From assembly GCF_013317235.1 (NCBI RefSeq), contig NZ_WLCM01000033.1:1-50458 (forward strand): a DNA stretch of 50,458 nucleotides, given 5' to 3'. The notes under the pieces are model-generated. The model was not told the origin of the DNA and did no database searches. It saw nothing but the letters and a program-made list of their open reading frames with translations. Made by a program: the position numbers and the translations under genes. Within the stretch, counting starts at the first letter, position 1; each line of letters starts with the position of its first letter. Of the stretch, positions 18,037 through 26,106 are shown in pieces. Source of the stretch: Leisingera sp. ANG59. Lineage in GTDB: Bacteria; Pseudomonadota; Alphaproteobacteria; Rhodobacterales; Rhodobacteraceae.

Positions 18037-18721
18037 TCCACTTTCCCTCACTCCAGCCGGTTCCCACGCCTGGGCCGCCGCCTGAATCGGCGGGCTGTCA
18101 CAATTCACCCGGACAGTCCGCAGACCTGCGGCCGCGGATTGCCGTTACTGATTTTCAGGTTCGAAACGGGGCGCGCCCCCACGCGCCCGCGCCATTTTCA
18201 TTCGGCCGCCTCAAATAACCGGCGGCGGTGCAATCCAGCACTCCGCCCTAATTAGGACATATTTATACAATTGCGTGTAAAATTTACATTTCCCGGCAAA
18301 ATGCAACGCAATCATGCAATTCACCCGGAATTCCGGTGAACGATGGCGGGGAAACCTCCGGATTGTTTCCCAAGGACGCAGGCGCATCCCGGAATCAAAG
18401 CGCTGACGCTGCAGATTTGGTTCACAAAACGGCTCCGGAAGGCCAGGCAAATGGCAACGCCTTGCAGCCGCAGGTTCGGAGAAATGCTTTTCCATCTCAT
18501 AGACAATTGCCCGTGCGGCCCGCAGCTGCCGAAAGCTGGCACACAGCGGCCGGCCGTTCACCGGCGTAATAGCAGCACTTCGCGCTGGCGGAGCCGTTGG
18601 GGCAAAGGCAGCCCGCAGGCCTTTGCATGCCTGCAGCAGGTCTCTGCCAGGCGGCGCACTTGCCGGATCCCGGGATCGCGGCCATAAGCCACGGTACCGA
18701 AATGAAGGAGGACGTAAGGGC
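18037..18721. promoter_or_regulatory. 685-base divergent regulatory region between the sugar transferase and the DgoK-like gene
   Basis: No credible gene lies here. The stretch 18240-18320 is notably AT-rich against its surroundings. It holds CCTAATTAGG (18247-18256), TGTAAA-A-TTTACA (18276-18288), a pair ATTGCGT / ACGCAAT (18270-18276 and 18306-18312) around the latter, and CCGGAATTCCGG (18325-18336). These look like operators and promoter elements for the exopolysaccharide genes. The binding proteins are not identified. The part from about 18340 to 18700 shows no recognisable signal except the ribosome binding site of the next gene. Confidence 0.6.
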
Positions 18722-19573
18722 ATGATGCAGGCTACTGGCAGCAGCTCCAGCTGGCTGGCCGCCAATCTGGAGGGAACAACACTGACCGCTTGGCCTGTAG
18801 CCAACGGAACCGCGGGTCCGGCCCAGGTCCAGAAACTGCAGGACAGCAGTCCTGCGGCGCTGGCCGCCGGACTACGGCAGCTGCTGTCCGGCGAGGCCCA
18901 GCCCCTGGTTCTCGGCGGCAGTCCACTGCTGCCGCCGCAGAACGTGCCGGCTGAACCTGCCGCAGCGCGCTTGGCAGCGGTAAAACTGGAAGAGCTGACT
19001 GTCCACGCCCTGCCGGGGCTGAGCCAGCCTGCGCCGAGCGGGCTGATCAAAGGGGCTGCAGCCCGGCTCCGCGGATTTTTGCAGCTCAATCCGGATTGGG
19101 ACGGGGTGGTGTGCCTGCCTGGCAGCGCTGTCACCCATTGGGTTCAGGTCAGTGCCAGGGAGGCGGTCAGCTTCCAAAGCGCGCTGACCGGGCAGCTGGC
19201 GGCTGCGGTGATGCAGCCAGAGGTGCTGGGCGCCAACGCCGAATGCAACATGACGGCGCTCACCGCCGCGGCGGCGGATGGCATCGCCAAGCCGGAACTT
19301 CTGGCGGCGCGGCTGGCGGCACTCCAGACGGAGTCCACGCTGGGGCTTGTGCAGGCAGAGGAAGCATGCGGCAGGCTCTGGGGGCTGCTGCTGGGGGCGG
19401 AACTGGCTGCCTCCCGGCCCTATTGGCTGGGTCAGAATGTGGCGTTGCTTGCCGAGGCACCGCTGCAGCCCTTCTATCAAGCGGCGCTGGAAGCCCAAGG
19501 GCTGCCGGTTACAAAGGCTGACGCACAGCGTATGACGCTGGAAGGGCTGACCCGGGCCTGGGCCGCTGGCTAA
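18722..19573 (+). CDS. 2-dehydro-3-deoxygalactonokinase (DgoK) homologue with degenerate kinase motifs
   Basis: A 283-residue protein recognisable as a DgoK homologue along its length, especially GFLQLNPDWDGVVCLPG, SFQSALTGQL and GAELAASRPYWLGQNVALL. The N-terminal phosphate-binding segment, usually DWGTTNLRAW in the family, aligns without gaps to NLEGTTLTAW and so loses the Asp and Arg. The RGEETQ segment is replaced by KGAAAR, and LPGTHxKW by LPGSAVTHW. AAGGAGG at 18705-18711 supports ATG 18722 (18725 is also possible). No other galactonate-pathway gene is nearby; it sits beside the exopolysaccharide locus. It may be a pseudo-kinase that binds a sugar acid or has another role. Confidence 0.75.
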   Translation: MMQATGSSSSWLAANLEGTTLTAWPVANGTAGPAQVQKLQDSSPAALAAGLRQLLSGEAQPLVLGGSPLLPPQNVPAEPAAARLAAVKLEELTVHALPGLSQPAPSGLIKGAAARLRGFLQLNPDWDGVVCLPGSAVTHWVQVSAREAVSFQSALTGQLAAAVMQPEVLGANAECNMTALTAAAADGIAKPELLAARLAALQTESTLGLVQAEEACGRLWGLLLGAELAASRPYWLGQNVALLAEAPLQPFYQAALEAQGLPVTKADAQRMTLEGLTRAWAAG

Positions 19574-19751
19574 GGTCAGCTTATCCGTTGCTGCAGCACA
19601 TTGCGATCGGGACGCTCAGCGGCATTCTTCCGCGTCTCCTGGCACCCCGGCTGTGCCGGTCAGCCTCGGCAGCCTTGGGTGTGGCGCCTTCCATCAGGAA
19701 GGGCGAAGCCGGGCGGAAGCCCCCTGCCTGCGGGTCCGCTGCCCTTCCGGC
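19574..19751. other. Convergent intergenic gap with repeat-like element
   Basis: This gap contains GGCAGCCTTGGGTGTGGC (19668-19685), which matches 16 of 18 bases at 11856-11873. A six-base-pair hairpin follows directly (19687-19692 with 19697-19702, loop ATCA). No gene is seen. Confidence 0.45.
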
Positions 19752-20561
19752 CTATGACTTTGCCGGGCCGGCCCTGTATCGCGCTCCCTTCCGCGGCGGA
19801 TGCTCTGGCGGGCCGGCAAAGCACTGGGCGATTTTCATCCAGATTTCGGCGGCGGTGCCGGAGACCCGTAAACCAGTGTCAGCAATGCTGCGCACCTGGG
19901 TGACAACCTGGGCAAACTCCACAGCAGAGCCTTTGACATAAACCGCATCCTGCGGGGTATTCCATTCCCAAACCGCGCCCGACGGCCCGGTCAGCTGCAC
20001 AAAAGGCGCAGGCTCCGGCACGTCCAGCGCACGGTTGCGGAAGCTCCAGCCATAAGTTGCCACCCCCAGATGCGCGATGTTGCGGATGCGGTCGTGCTCC
20101 TGCCGCTCCAGCCCTAGGAGGTCGAACACCTCCTGCCCATGCGCCCAGGTTTCCATCTGCCGGGCTGTGACGGAACTGAGCGCGCTCATCTCAGGCCCGA
20201 TCCATTTTAGCCGCGCCTTAGGGTCTGCCGCGGCGAAAGCATCGGCGCAACGCTCCGCCCCCTCCTGCCAGGCCGCAAACAGCGCCCGGCCGCTGAGGCC
20301 ATCCAGCCAGGGGAACTGGCACTCGAGGATCGAACGGCCTGCCTGCATATCCTGCAGCACCGGCGCGATGAAGGCTGCAAAGGCGTCCTCGCCCTGCAGC
20401 GAGGCCTCTGCCGCTGCGTTGAACAGGTGCAGGTGCCCCAGCACGTGATCGATGGTCCAGGCCTTGAACTGGGTTTCGCGATGAAACTCCGTTTCCGGCA
20501 AATTCTCAAGGATGGCCGCCAGGGCGCGGCTTTCAGCGCGGAAATCTTCGGCCTGCTGCAT
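19752..20561 (-). CDS. TIGR03084-type / mycothiol-maleylpyruvate-isomerase-like (DinB superfamily) protein
   Basis: A 269-residue protein beginning MQQAEDFRAESRALAAILENL, with WTIDHVLGHLHLFN, a helical-bundle motif whose His residues would bind a metal. METWAHGQEVFDLLG and an SFRNRALDVPEP-containing C-terminal domain follow. This layout fits the TIGR03084 family, whose members carry an MDMPI-like N-terminal metal-binding domain; the reaction is not established. GGAGAGG lies upstream of ATG 20561. It stands alone, converging with the DgoK-like gene and with a 103-base gap to the methyltransferase gene on the same strand. Confidence 0.72.
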   Translation of the reverse strand: MQQAEDFRAESRALAAILENLPETEFHRETQFKAWTIDHVLGHLHLFNAAAEASLQGEDAFAAFIAPVLQDMQAGRSILECQFPWLDGLSGRALFAAWQEGAERCADAFAAADPKARLKWIGPEMSALSSVTARQMETWAHGQEVFDLLGLERQEHDRIRNIAHLGVATYGWSFRNRALDVPEPAPFVQLTGPSGAVWEWNTPQDAVYVKGSAVEFAQVVTQVRSIADTGLRVSGTAAEIWMKIAQCFAGPPEHPPRKGARYRAGPAKS

Positions 20562-20664
20562 GACCTCTCCCCTTTTCGTTTCGCGCGGCAGAATAGCCGG
20601 GCGGGATGCGGGACCGAAACAGGGACCATGCGTCACACTAGGGGGTGCTGAAGCGGCGGCGGCC

Positions 20665-21783
20665 TCAGGGCAGCGGATCAGTCTTGAAGAGCCGGATCTT
20701 GAGACCGCCGTGAGCCACAGGCGCGCCGAAGGGCAGAAACGGCAGGTTAGTGGCCTTGGCCAGGGAGGTTTCCGAGGTGACGATACCCACCCGCCAGCCG
20801 GAGAAGCGCTCCTTCATCACCTGCCCCAAGGCGCCGTATAGGGCATAGAGCAATTTCTTGTTTCCGATCCGGGCGCCATAGGGCGGGTTGACGATGACCA
20901 GGCCCGGCGGGCCTTCAGGGCGCTGCAGGTCGCTGACCGCGGCCTGGGCAAAACGGGTGCAATCGGCCACGCCCGCCCGGTCCGCGTTGGCAGCGGCCAT
21001 CTCCACGGCGCCCGCGTTGCGGTCGGAGCCGTGGAACTGCAAATCGGTCTCGCGCACCTCGCCCTGCTGCTTCATCTCTGCCCAGGCGTTCGCATCAAAT
21101 GTTGCAAGCTGTTCAAAGGCAAAGCTGCGGCTGCGGCCGGGCAGCAGGCCCTTGGCGATCTCGGCCGCCTCGATCACAAAGGTGCCGGAGCCGCACATCG
21201 GATCCACCACCGGCTCGCTGCCGTCAAAACCGCATTCACGCAGGAACAGAGCGGCCAGGTTTTCCCGCATCGGCGCCTTGCCGACGGCCGATTTATGGCC
21301 GCGCTTGTGCAGCCCCTCGCCAGAGGTGTCGACGCTGAAGACGCAGAGGTTGTCCTCGATCCGCAGTTTCACGGTTAGTTCGGCGTCCTTGGTGACAGGG
21401 GCGCCGAGGGTCTCAGTAATCGCCTTTTCCACCCGCTGGGCGGCGGCGCCGGCGTGGTAGATCTTGGATTTCTTGTTGGTGGCGACCTCCACCTTCACCG
21501 GCACATCCGAACACAGTACCTCGCTCCAGGGAAACTTGCGCGCCCGTTTGTCGAGCTGCGCGAGGTGGAAGGCGCGGAATTCGCCGATCCTTGCCAGCAC
21601 CCGTGCGGCGCCGCGCAAGGAAAGGTTGGCGCGCCAGACCTCACTCCAGTTGCCCTGCACGGTGACCCCGCCCGGCACGGCCTTGGGCGCGGCAAAACCC
21701 AACTCCTTGGCCTCAGCCAACAGCGCCTGTTCCAGCCCCGGCGCTGCGGTCAGAAAGATCTCGAAAGTTGTGTCTTGCGTCAT
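20665..21783 (-). CDS. THUMP-domain class I SAM-dependent RNA methyltransferase (RlmL N-terminal/YpsC type)
   Basis: A 372-residue protein. Residues 1-60 and the following THUMP region (FPWSEVLCSDVPVKVEVATNKKSKIYH, then ELTVKLRIEDNLCVFSVDTSGEGLHKRGHK) bind RNA. The Rossmann methyltransferase core has VDPMCGSGTFVIEAAEIA for SAM binding and the catalytic VIVNPPYG motif of N2-guanine methylation. It resembles the 23S rRNA G2445 methyltransferase half of RlmKL; the RlmK half is absent. GGAGG six bases upstream fixes ATG 21783 over several earlier in-frame codons. It is divergent from the ABC-transporter operon. Confidence 0.88.
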   Translation of the reverse strand: MTQDTTFEIFLTAAPGLEQALLAEAKELGFAAPKAVPGGVTVQGNWSEVWRANLSLRGAARVLARIGEFRAFHLAQLDKRARKFPWSEVLCSDVPVKVEVATNKKSKIYHAGAAAQRVEKAITETLGAPVTKDAELTVKLRIEDNLCVFSVDTSGEGLHKRGHKSAVGKAPMRENLAALFLRECGFDGSEPVVDPMCGSGTFVIEAAEIAKGLLPGRSRSFAFEQLATFDANAWAEMKQQGEVRETDLQFHGSDRNAGAVEMAAANADRAGVADCTRFAQAAVSDLQRPEGPPGLVIVNPPYGARIGNKKLLYALYGALGQVMKERFSGWRVGIVTSETSLAKATNLPFLPFGAPVAHGGLKIRLFKTDPLP

Positions 21784-21896
21784 GCTGACCTCCATAGACG
21801 CAAAGCCGATCCGCGGCGACAGTTTTTTCAGATCCCGCCATTGGGGAAACTGCCGTAGCGCTACAACCGCAAATGCTGCGCCGCGGCGTAGCGCAG

Positions 21897-21925
21897 TTGT
21901 GCAAAAGGAGCGATATTTATATAAC
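21897..21925 (+). promoter_or_regulatory. Candidate promoter of the glp transport operon
   Basis: TTGTGC at 21897-21902, a 17-base spacer and TATAAC at 21920-21925 lie in an abrupt AT-rich patch (21905-21985) between divergent genes. This would leave a leader of roughly 120 bases before the substrate-binding protein. A TTGACA at 21961 has no well-spaced -10. Confidence 0.4.
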
Positions 21926-22050
21926 AAATTCAACATGATATTCATTACTAAAAAATTAGTTTGACAACATAATCCAACCTATGAAAGCTCTATGCCAGTC
22001 AGGTGCAGCCAAAGCGCAGCTGGCCTCAAGAGACTTTCAGGGAGGAAGAG

Positions 22051-23784
22051 ATGCGTAAGTATCTTCTCTCCGCAGCAGCCGTTTGTGCGGTGGTTGCGGG
22101 ATCAATTGGCTATGCCGACGAAATGGCGGCCAAAAAATGGATTGATGAAGAGTTCCAACCTTCGGCTTTGTCCAAGGATGAACAGCTGTCAGAGATGCAG
22201 TGGTTCATCAAGGCCGCGGAACCTTACAAAGGCATGGAGATCAACGTGCTGTCGGAAGGCATTCCGACGCATAGCTATGAATCCGAAGTGCTGACCAAAG
22301 CGTTTGAGGAAATCACCGGCATCAAGGTGAACCACCAGATCCTGGGTGAAGGCGAGGTCGTTCAGGCCGTGCAGACCCAGATGCAGACCAAGCGGAACCT
22401 CTATGACGGCTACGTCAATGACTCCGACCTGATCGGCACCCACTCGCGCCTGCAGCTCGCCTACAACCTGACCGACATGATGGAAGGCGACTTCAAGGAC
22501 GTGACCAACCCTGGCCTCGATCTGGATGACTTCATGGGCACCCAGTTCACCACCGGCCCGGATGGCGATCTGTACCAGCTGCCCGACCAGCAGTTCGCGA
22601 ACCTGTACTGGTTCCGCAAAGACTGGTTCGACCGCGAAGACCTGCAGGCCGCGTTCAAGGAAAAATACGGCTACGACCTGGGCGTCCCGGTCAACTGGTC
22701 GGCCTATGAGGACATCGCCGAGTTCTTCAGCGAGCACGTCAAGGAAATCGACGGCACCGCGATCTATGGCCACATGGATTACGGCAAGCGCGCGCCCGAC
22801 CTCGGCTGGCGCATGACCGATGCCTGGCTGTCGATGGCAGGCGCCGGCTCCAAGGGTGAGCCGAACGGTGTGCCGATCGACGAATGGGGCATCCGGATGG
22901 AGGAAGGCTCCTGTAACCCGGCTGGCGCCAGCGTCACCCGCGGCGGTGCCGCCAACGGCCCGGCGGCGGTCTACGCGATCCGCAAGTGGGACGAATGGCT
23001 GCGCAAGTATGCGCCTCCGGGCGCTGCGTCCTATGACTTCTACCAGTCGCTGCCGGCACTGGCACAGGGCAACGTGGCACAGCAGATCTTCTGGTACACC
23101 GCTTTCACCGCCGACATGGTGAAGCCGCAGTCCGAAGGTAACAACACCGTCGACGCCGAGGGCAACCCGCTGTGGCGGATGGCGCCCAGCCCGCACGGCC
23201 CCTACTGGGAAGAAGGCCAGAAGGTCGGTTATCAGGACGTGGGTTCCTGGACCTTCCTCAAGTCCACCCCGCTGGACCGCGCACAGGCTGCCTGGCTCTA
23301 CGCCCAGTTCGTGGTGTCCAAGACCGTGGACGTGAAGAAATCGCACGTTGGCCTGACCTTCATCCGCGACTCTTCGGTGAACCACGAGAGCTTCACCGAG
23401 CGCGCACCGAAACTGGGCGGCCTGGTCGAGTTCTACCGCTCGCCTGACCGCGTGGCATGGTCGCCGACCGGCATCAACGTGCCGGACTATCCGAAGCTGG
23501 CCCAGATCTGGTGGCAGCAGATCGGTGACGTGAACTCCGGCGCCTTCACGCCGCAGGAAGCGATGGACCGCCTGGCCGAGGAAATGGACATCGTCATGGC
23601 CCGCATGCAGCGCGCAGACGAGCAGGCGAATGTCTATGGCGGCTGCGGCCCGCGCCTGAACGAAGAGAAAGACGCGGAGTGGTGGTACGCCAATGGCGGC
23701 GCCAAGCCGCCGCTGGAGAACGAGAAGCCGCAGGGCCAGACCGTCAACTATGACGAGCTGGTGGCCCGCTGGGCAACCAACTAA
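22051..23784 (+). CDS. glpV: ABC transporter substrate-binding protein, probable glycerol (GlpV-like)
   Basis: A 577-residue periplasmic protein with a signal peptide (MRKYLLSAAAVCAVVAGSIGYA, cleavage expected before DE). It has the size and aromatic-rich sequence of large family 1 solute-binding proteins. GGAGG precedes ATG 22051. The order SBP - ATPase - ATPase - permease - permease - DUF2160 protein is that of the rhizobial glycerol transporter GlpVSTPQU, rearranged so that the binding protein comes first, and this supports the substrate call. No glycerol kinase or GlpD gene is in view, so the assignment rests on the transporter itself. A hairpin after the stop probably raises its mRNA level above that of downstream genes. 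Confidence 0.78.
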   Translation: MRKYLLSAAAVCAVVAGSIGYADEMAAKKWIDEEFQPSALSKDEQLSEMQWFIKAAEPYKGMEINVLSEGIPTHSYESEVLTKAFEEITGIKVNHQILGEGEVVQAVQTQMQTKRNLYDGYVNDSDLIGTHSRLQLAYNLTDMMEGDFKDVTNPGLDLDDFMGTQFTTGPDGDLYQLPDQQFANLYWFRKDWFDREDLQAAFKEKYGYDLGVPVNWSAYEDIAEFFSEHVKEIDGTAIYGHMDYGKRAPDLGWRMTDAWLSMAGAGSKGEPNGVPIDEWGIRMEEGSCNPAGASVTRGGAANGPAAVYAIRKWDEWLRKYAPPGAASYDFYQSLPALAQGNVAQQIFWYTAFTADMVKPQSEGNNTVDAEGNPLWRMAPSPHGPYWEEGQKVGYQDVGSWTFLKSTPLDRAQAAWLYAQFVVSKTVDVKKSHVGLTFIRDSSVNHESFTERAPKLGGLVEFYRSPDRVAWSPTGINVPDYPKLAQIWWQQIGDVNSGAFTPQEAMDRLAEEMDIVMARMQRADEQANVYGGCGPRLNEEKDAEWWYANGGAKPPLENEKPQGQTVNYDELVARWATN

Positions 23785-23796
23785 GGCCTCCTCCCG

Positions 23797-23829
23797 GCCC
23801 GGCCAGCGATCCCCATCATCTGGCCGGGC
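23797..23829 (+). terminator. Intra-operon hairpin after glpV
   Basis: A perfect 10-base-pair stem (23797-23806 with 23820-23829) with a 13-base loop starts 12 bases after the glpV stop, in a 155-base gap. There is no T-tract. This is the usual arrangement for partial termination or 3' mRNA protection, giving more binding protein than transporter. Confidence 0.65.
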
Positions 23830-23939
23830 TATCCTGGCCCTGGAGACCCTCTTCCGTCATCCGGGGCCATCTTCCCCAAGATCAGAGCGCGCCCCTGCCC
23901 CGCGCGCGAACAGGCCGCCTGCCGGAAAGTCAAAGCAAG

Positions 23940-25004
23940 ATGGCACTCGAACTCAAGGGTGTGACCAAGCGCGTCGGCGCCATTCAGCACATCAAGGAAA
24001 CCTCCCTGCTGCTGGAGCCCGGTCACTTCAACGTCCTCCTCGGCGCCACTGGCTCCGGAAAGACCTCACTCATAAAACTGATGGCGGGCCTCGACCCGAT
24101 GGCCAGCGGCCAAGTGCTGATGGATGGCGAGGATGTCAGCCGTCTCAGCACACAGAAGCGCAACATCAGCCTGGTGCATCAGTTCTTCATCAACTACCCG
24201 CACATGACGGTGTTTGAAAACATCGCCTCGCCGCTGAAAGTGGCTGGAATGGCGAAGTCGGAGATCGAAGGCCGCGTCGAAGAGGCCGCCGCGATCCTGC
24301 AGCTGAAGCCGATGCTGCACCGCCGCCCGCATGAGCTGTCCGGCGGCCAGCAGCAGCGCTGCGCACTGGCCCGCGCGATTGCCAAGGAAAGCCGCGCGGT
24401 GTTCCTGGATGAGCCGCTGGCCAACCTTGACTACAAGCTGCGCGAGGAGCTGCGCGACCAGCTGCCCGAACTGTTTGCAGGCCGCGGCGCGGTGGTGGTC
24501 TACGCGACCTCCGAACCCGAAGAGGCGCTGCTTCTGGGCGGCAAGACCGCGCTGATGCGTGACGGCCGGGTGACCCAGTTCGGCCCCACCGCCGAAATCT
24601 ACCGCAACCCCGGCAATGTCGATGCGGCTCGGGTGTTCTCCGACCCGCCGATCAACACCGCCGAGATCACCAAGCAGGGCAGCATGGCCCGCCTGGGCGC
24701 CGGCGTCACCTGGGAGCTGAGCGGCGCTGCCGTTGGGCTGGCAGATGGCACCTACACCATCGCCATCCGCCCGCACCACGTGCTGCCTGTCGCGAAAAAC
24801 GGCGCCCATGTGCAGCTGTCAGGCCAGGTGCAGGTGACGGAACTCTCCGGCTCCGAAAGCTCCGCCCATTTCGACATGGGTTCCGGCAGCTGGGTCTCGC
24901 TGGCCCACGGCGTCCACCCCTATCAGGTGGGCGAGCTGCACGACTTCTACATGGACCCCGCGCAGGCATATTTCTTTGCCCCCGACGGCAGCCGCGCGGC
25001 GTGA
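23940..25004 (+). CDS. glpS: ABC transporter ATPase, probable glycerol uptake (GlpS-like)
   Basis: A 354-residue ATPase of the MalK/UgpC type. It has Walker A GATGSGKTS, Q-loop LVHQFFINYP, signature LSGGQQQR, Walker B VFLDEPLANLD and an H-loop region in which the usual His is not obvious (VVYATSEPEEAL; the family has THDxxEA). A C-terminal TOBE-like domain follows (from about residue 240). It pairs with the second ATPase encoded seven bases downstream. Substitution of the switch His by Ser-Glu suggests functional asymmetry between the two ATPases. Confidence 0.85.
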   Translation: MALELKGVTKRVGAIQHIKETSLLLEPGHFNVLLGATGSGKTSLIKLMAGLDPMASGQVLMDGEDVSRLSTQKRNISLVHQFFINYPHMTVFENIASPLKVAGMAKSEIEGRVEEAAAILQLKPMLHRRPHELSGGQQQRCALARAIAKESRAVFLDEPLANLDYKLREELRDQLPELFAGRGAVVVYATSEPEEALLLGGKTALMRDGRVTQFGPTAEIYRNPGNVDAARVFSDPPINTAEITKQGSMARLGAGVTWELSGAAVGLADGTYTIAIRPHHVLPVAKNGAHVQLSGQVQVTELSGSESSAHFDMGSGSWVSLAHGVHPYQVGELHDFYMDPAQAYFFAPDGSRAA

Positions 25005-25011
25005 GGCATCA

Positions 25012-26106
25012 ATGGCTAAAATAACTCTCTCCAAACTGCGCCACAGCTATCTTTCGACGCCGAAGTCCGACTCGGATTACGCGCTTAAGGAAATCGACCT
25101 CGACTGGACCGACGGCGGCGCTTATGCGCTGCTCGGCCCCTCGGGCTGCGGCAAATCCACCCTGCTCAACATCATCTCGGGACTACTGGTCCCGTCCGAG
25201 GGCCAGATCCTGTTCGACGGCAAGGACGTGACCGCCCTGCCCCCGGATCAGCGCAACATCGCTCAGGTGTTCCAGTTCCCGGTGATATACGATACCATGA
25301 CGGTCTACGACAACCTGGCGTTTCCCCTGCGCAACCGCGGCCGGGACGAGGCCACCGTGCACGAGCGGGTGATGGCGATTGCCGAAATGCTCGAAGTCAC
25401 CGAGATGCTGGAGCAGAAGGCGGCAGGCCTGTCACCGGACAATAAACAGAAGATCTCCATGGGCCGCGGCTTGGTGCGCGAGGACGTCAACGTGGTGATG
25501 TTCGACGAACCGCTGACCGTGATCGACCCGCACCTGAAGTGGAAACTGCGCTCCAAGCTGAAAGAGCTGCACCAGCGGGTCAAGGCGACGATGATCTACG
25601 TCACCCACGACCAGACCGAAGCGCTGACCTTTGCCGATCAGGTGGTGGTGATGCAGCTGGGCGAGGTTGTGCAAATCGGCACCCCGGTGGAGCTGTTCGA
25701 GCGCCCCGCGCACACTTTCGTCGGCCACTTCATCGGCTCGCCGGGGATGAACATCCTGCCTTGCGAACTGCACCAGGGGTCTTCTGTCTTTGCAGGCCAG
25801 TCCGTTGCCCTGGAAGGCCCCGTACAGGGCGCCGCAAACGGCCGGACCGAGATCGGTATCCGCCCGGAGTTCGTCTCGCTGGCGGATCACGGCCTGCCCG
25901 CGGCCGTCACCAAGGTCTCTGACATCGGCCGCCACACGGTGGTGGAATGCGAGGCCGGCGGCTGCCGCATCAACGCGATCACCGATGGCGCCGCCCCCGA
26001 AAAAGGCAGCGCCGTGCGCCTCGCCTTCCGCCAGGACATGACCCGGCTTTACGTGGATGGCTGGCTTGCCACCTCCCCCGCTGCAGACGAACAAGGAGCG
26101 GCCTGA
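25012..26106 (+). CDS. glpT: ABC transporter ATPase, probable glycerol uptake (GlpT-like), atypical signature
   Basis: A 364-residue ATPase with Walker A GPSGCGKST, Q-loop QVFQFPVIYDTMTV, Walker B VVMFDEPLTVID and an intact switch THDQTEAL. The ABC signature LSGGQ is replaced by LSPDNKQ. A TOBE domain closes the protein. It complements the first ATPase, which has a good LSGGQ but a poor H-loop; a heterodimer would therefore have one canonical and one degenerate ATP site. ATG 25012 starts seven bases after the previous stop, and the stop shares one base with the next ATG (TGATG). Confidence 0.87.
   Translation: MAKITLSKLRHSYLSTPKSDSDYALKEIDLDWTDGGAYALLGPSGCGKSTLLNIISGLLVPSEGQILFDGKDVTALPPDQRNIAQVFQFPVIYDTMTVYDNLAFPLRNRGRDEATVHERVMAIAEMLEVTEMLEQKAAGLSPDNKQKISMGRGLVREDVNVVMFDEPLTVIDPHLKWKLRSKLKELHQRVKATMIYVTHDQTEALTFADQVVVMQLGEVVQIGTPVELFERPAHTFVGHFIGSPGMNILPCELHQGSSVFAGQSVALEGPVQGAANGRTEIGIRPEFVSLADHGLPAAVTKVSDIGRHTVVECEAGGCRINAITDGAAPEKGSAVRLAFRQDMTRLYVDGWLATSPAADEQGAA

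Noticed and set aside
18343-18687. Plus-strand frame of 114 codons in the divergent regulatory region
   Set aside because: The composition is Arg/Pro/Cys-rich with no domain, no good ribosome binding site and overlapping alternative frames of similar quality.
21961-21985. TTGACA as -35 of the transporter operon
   Set aside because: No acceptable -10 occurs 16-18 bases downstream; the TTGTGC/TATAAC pair further upstream is better spaced.
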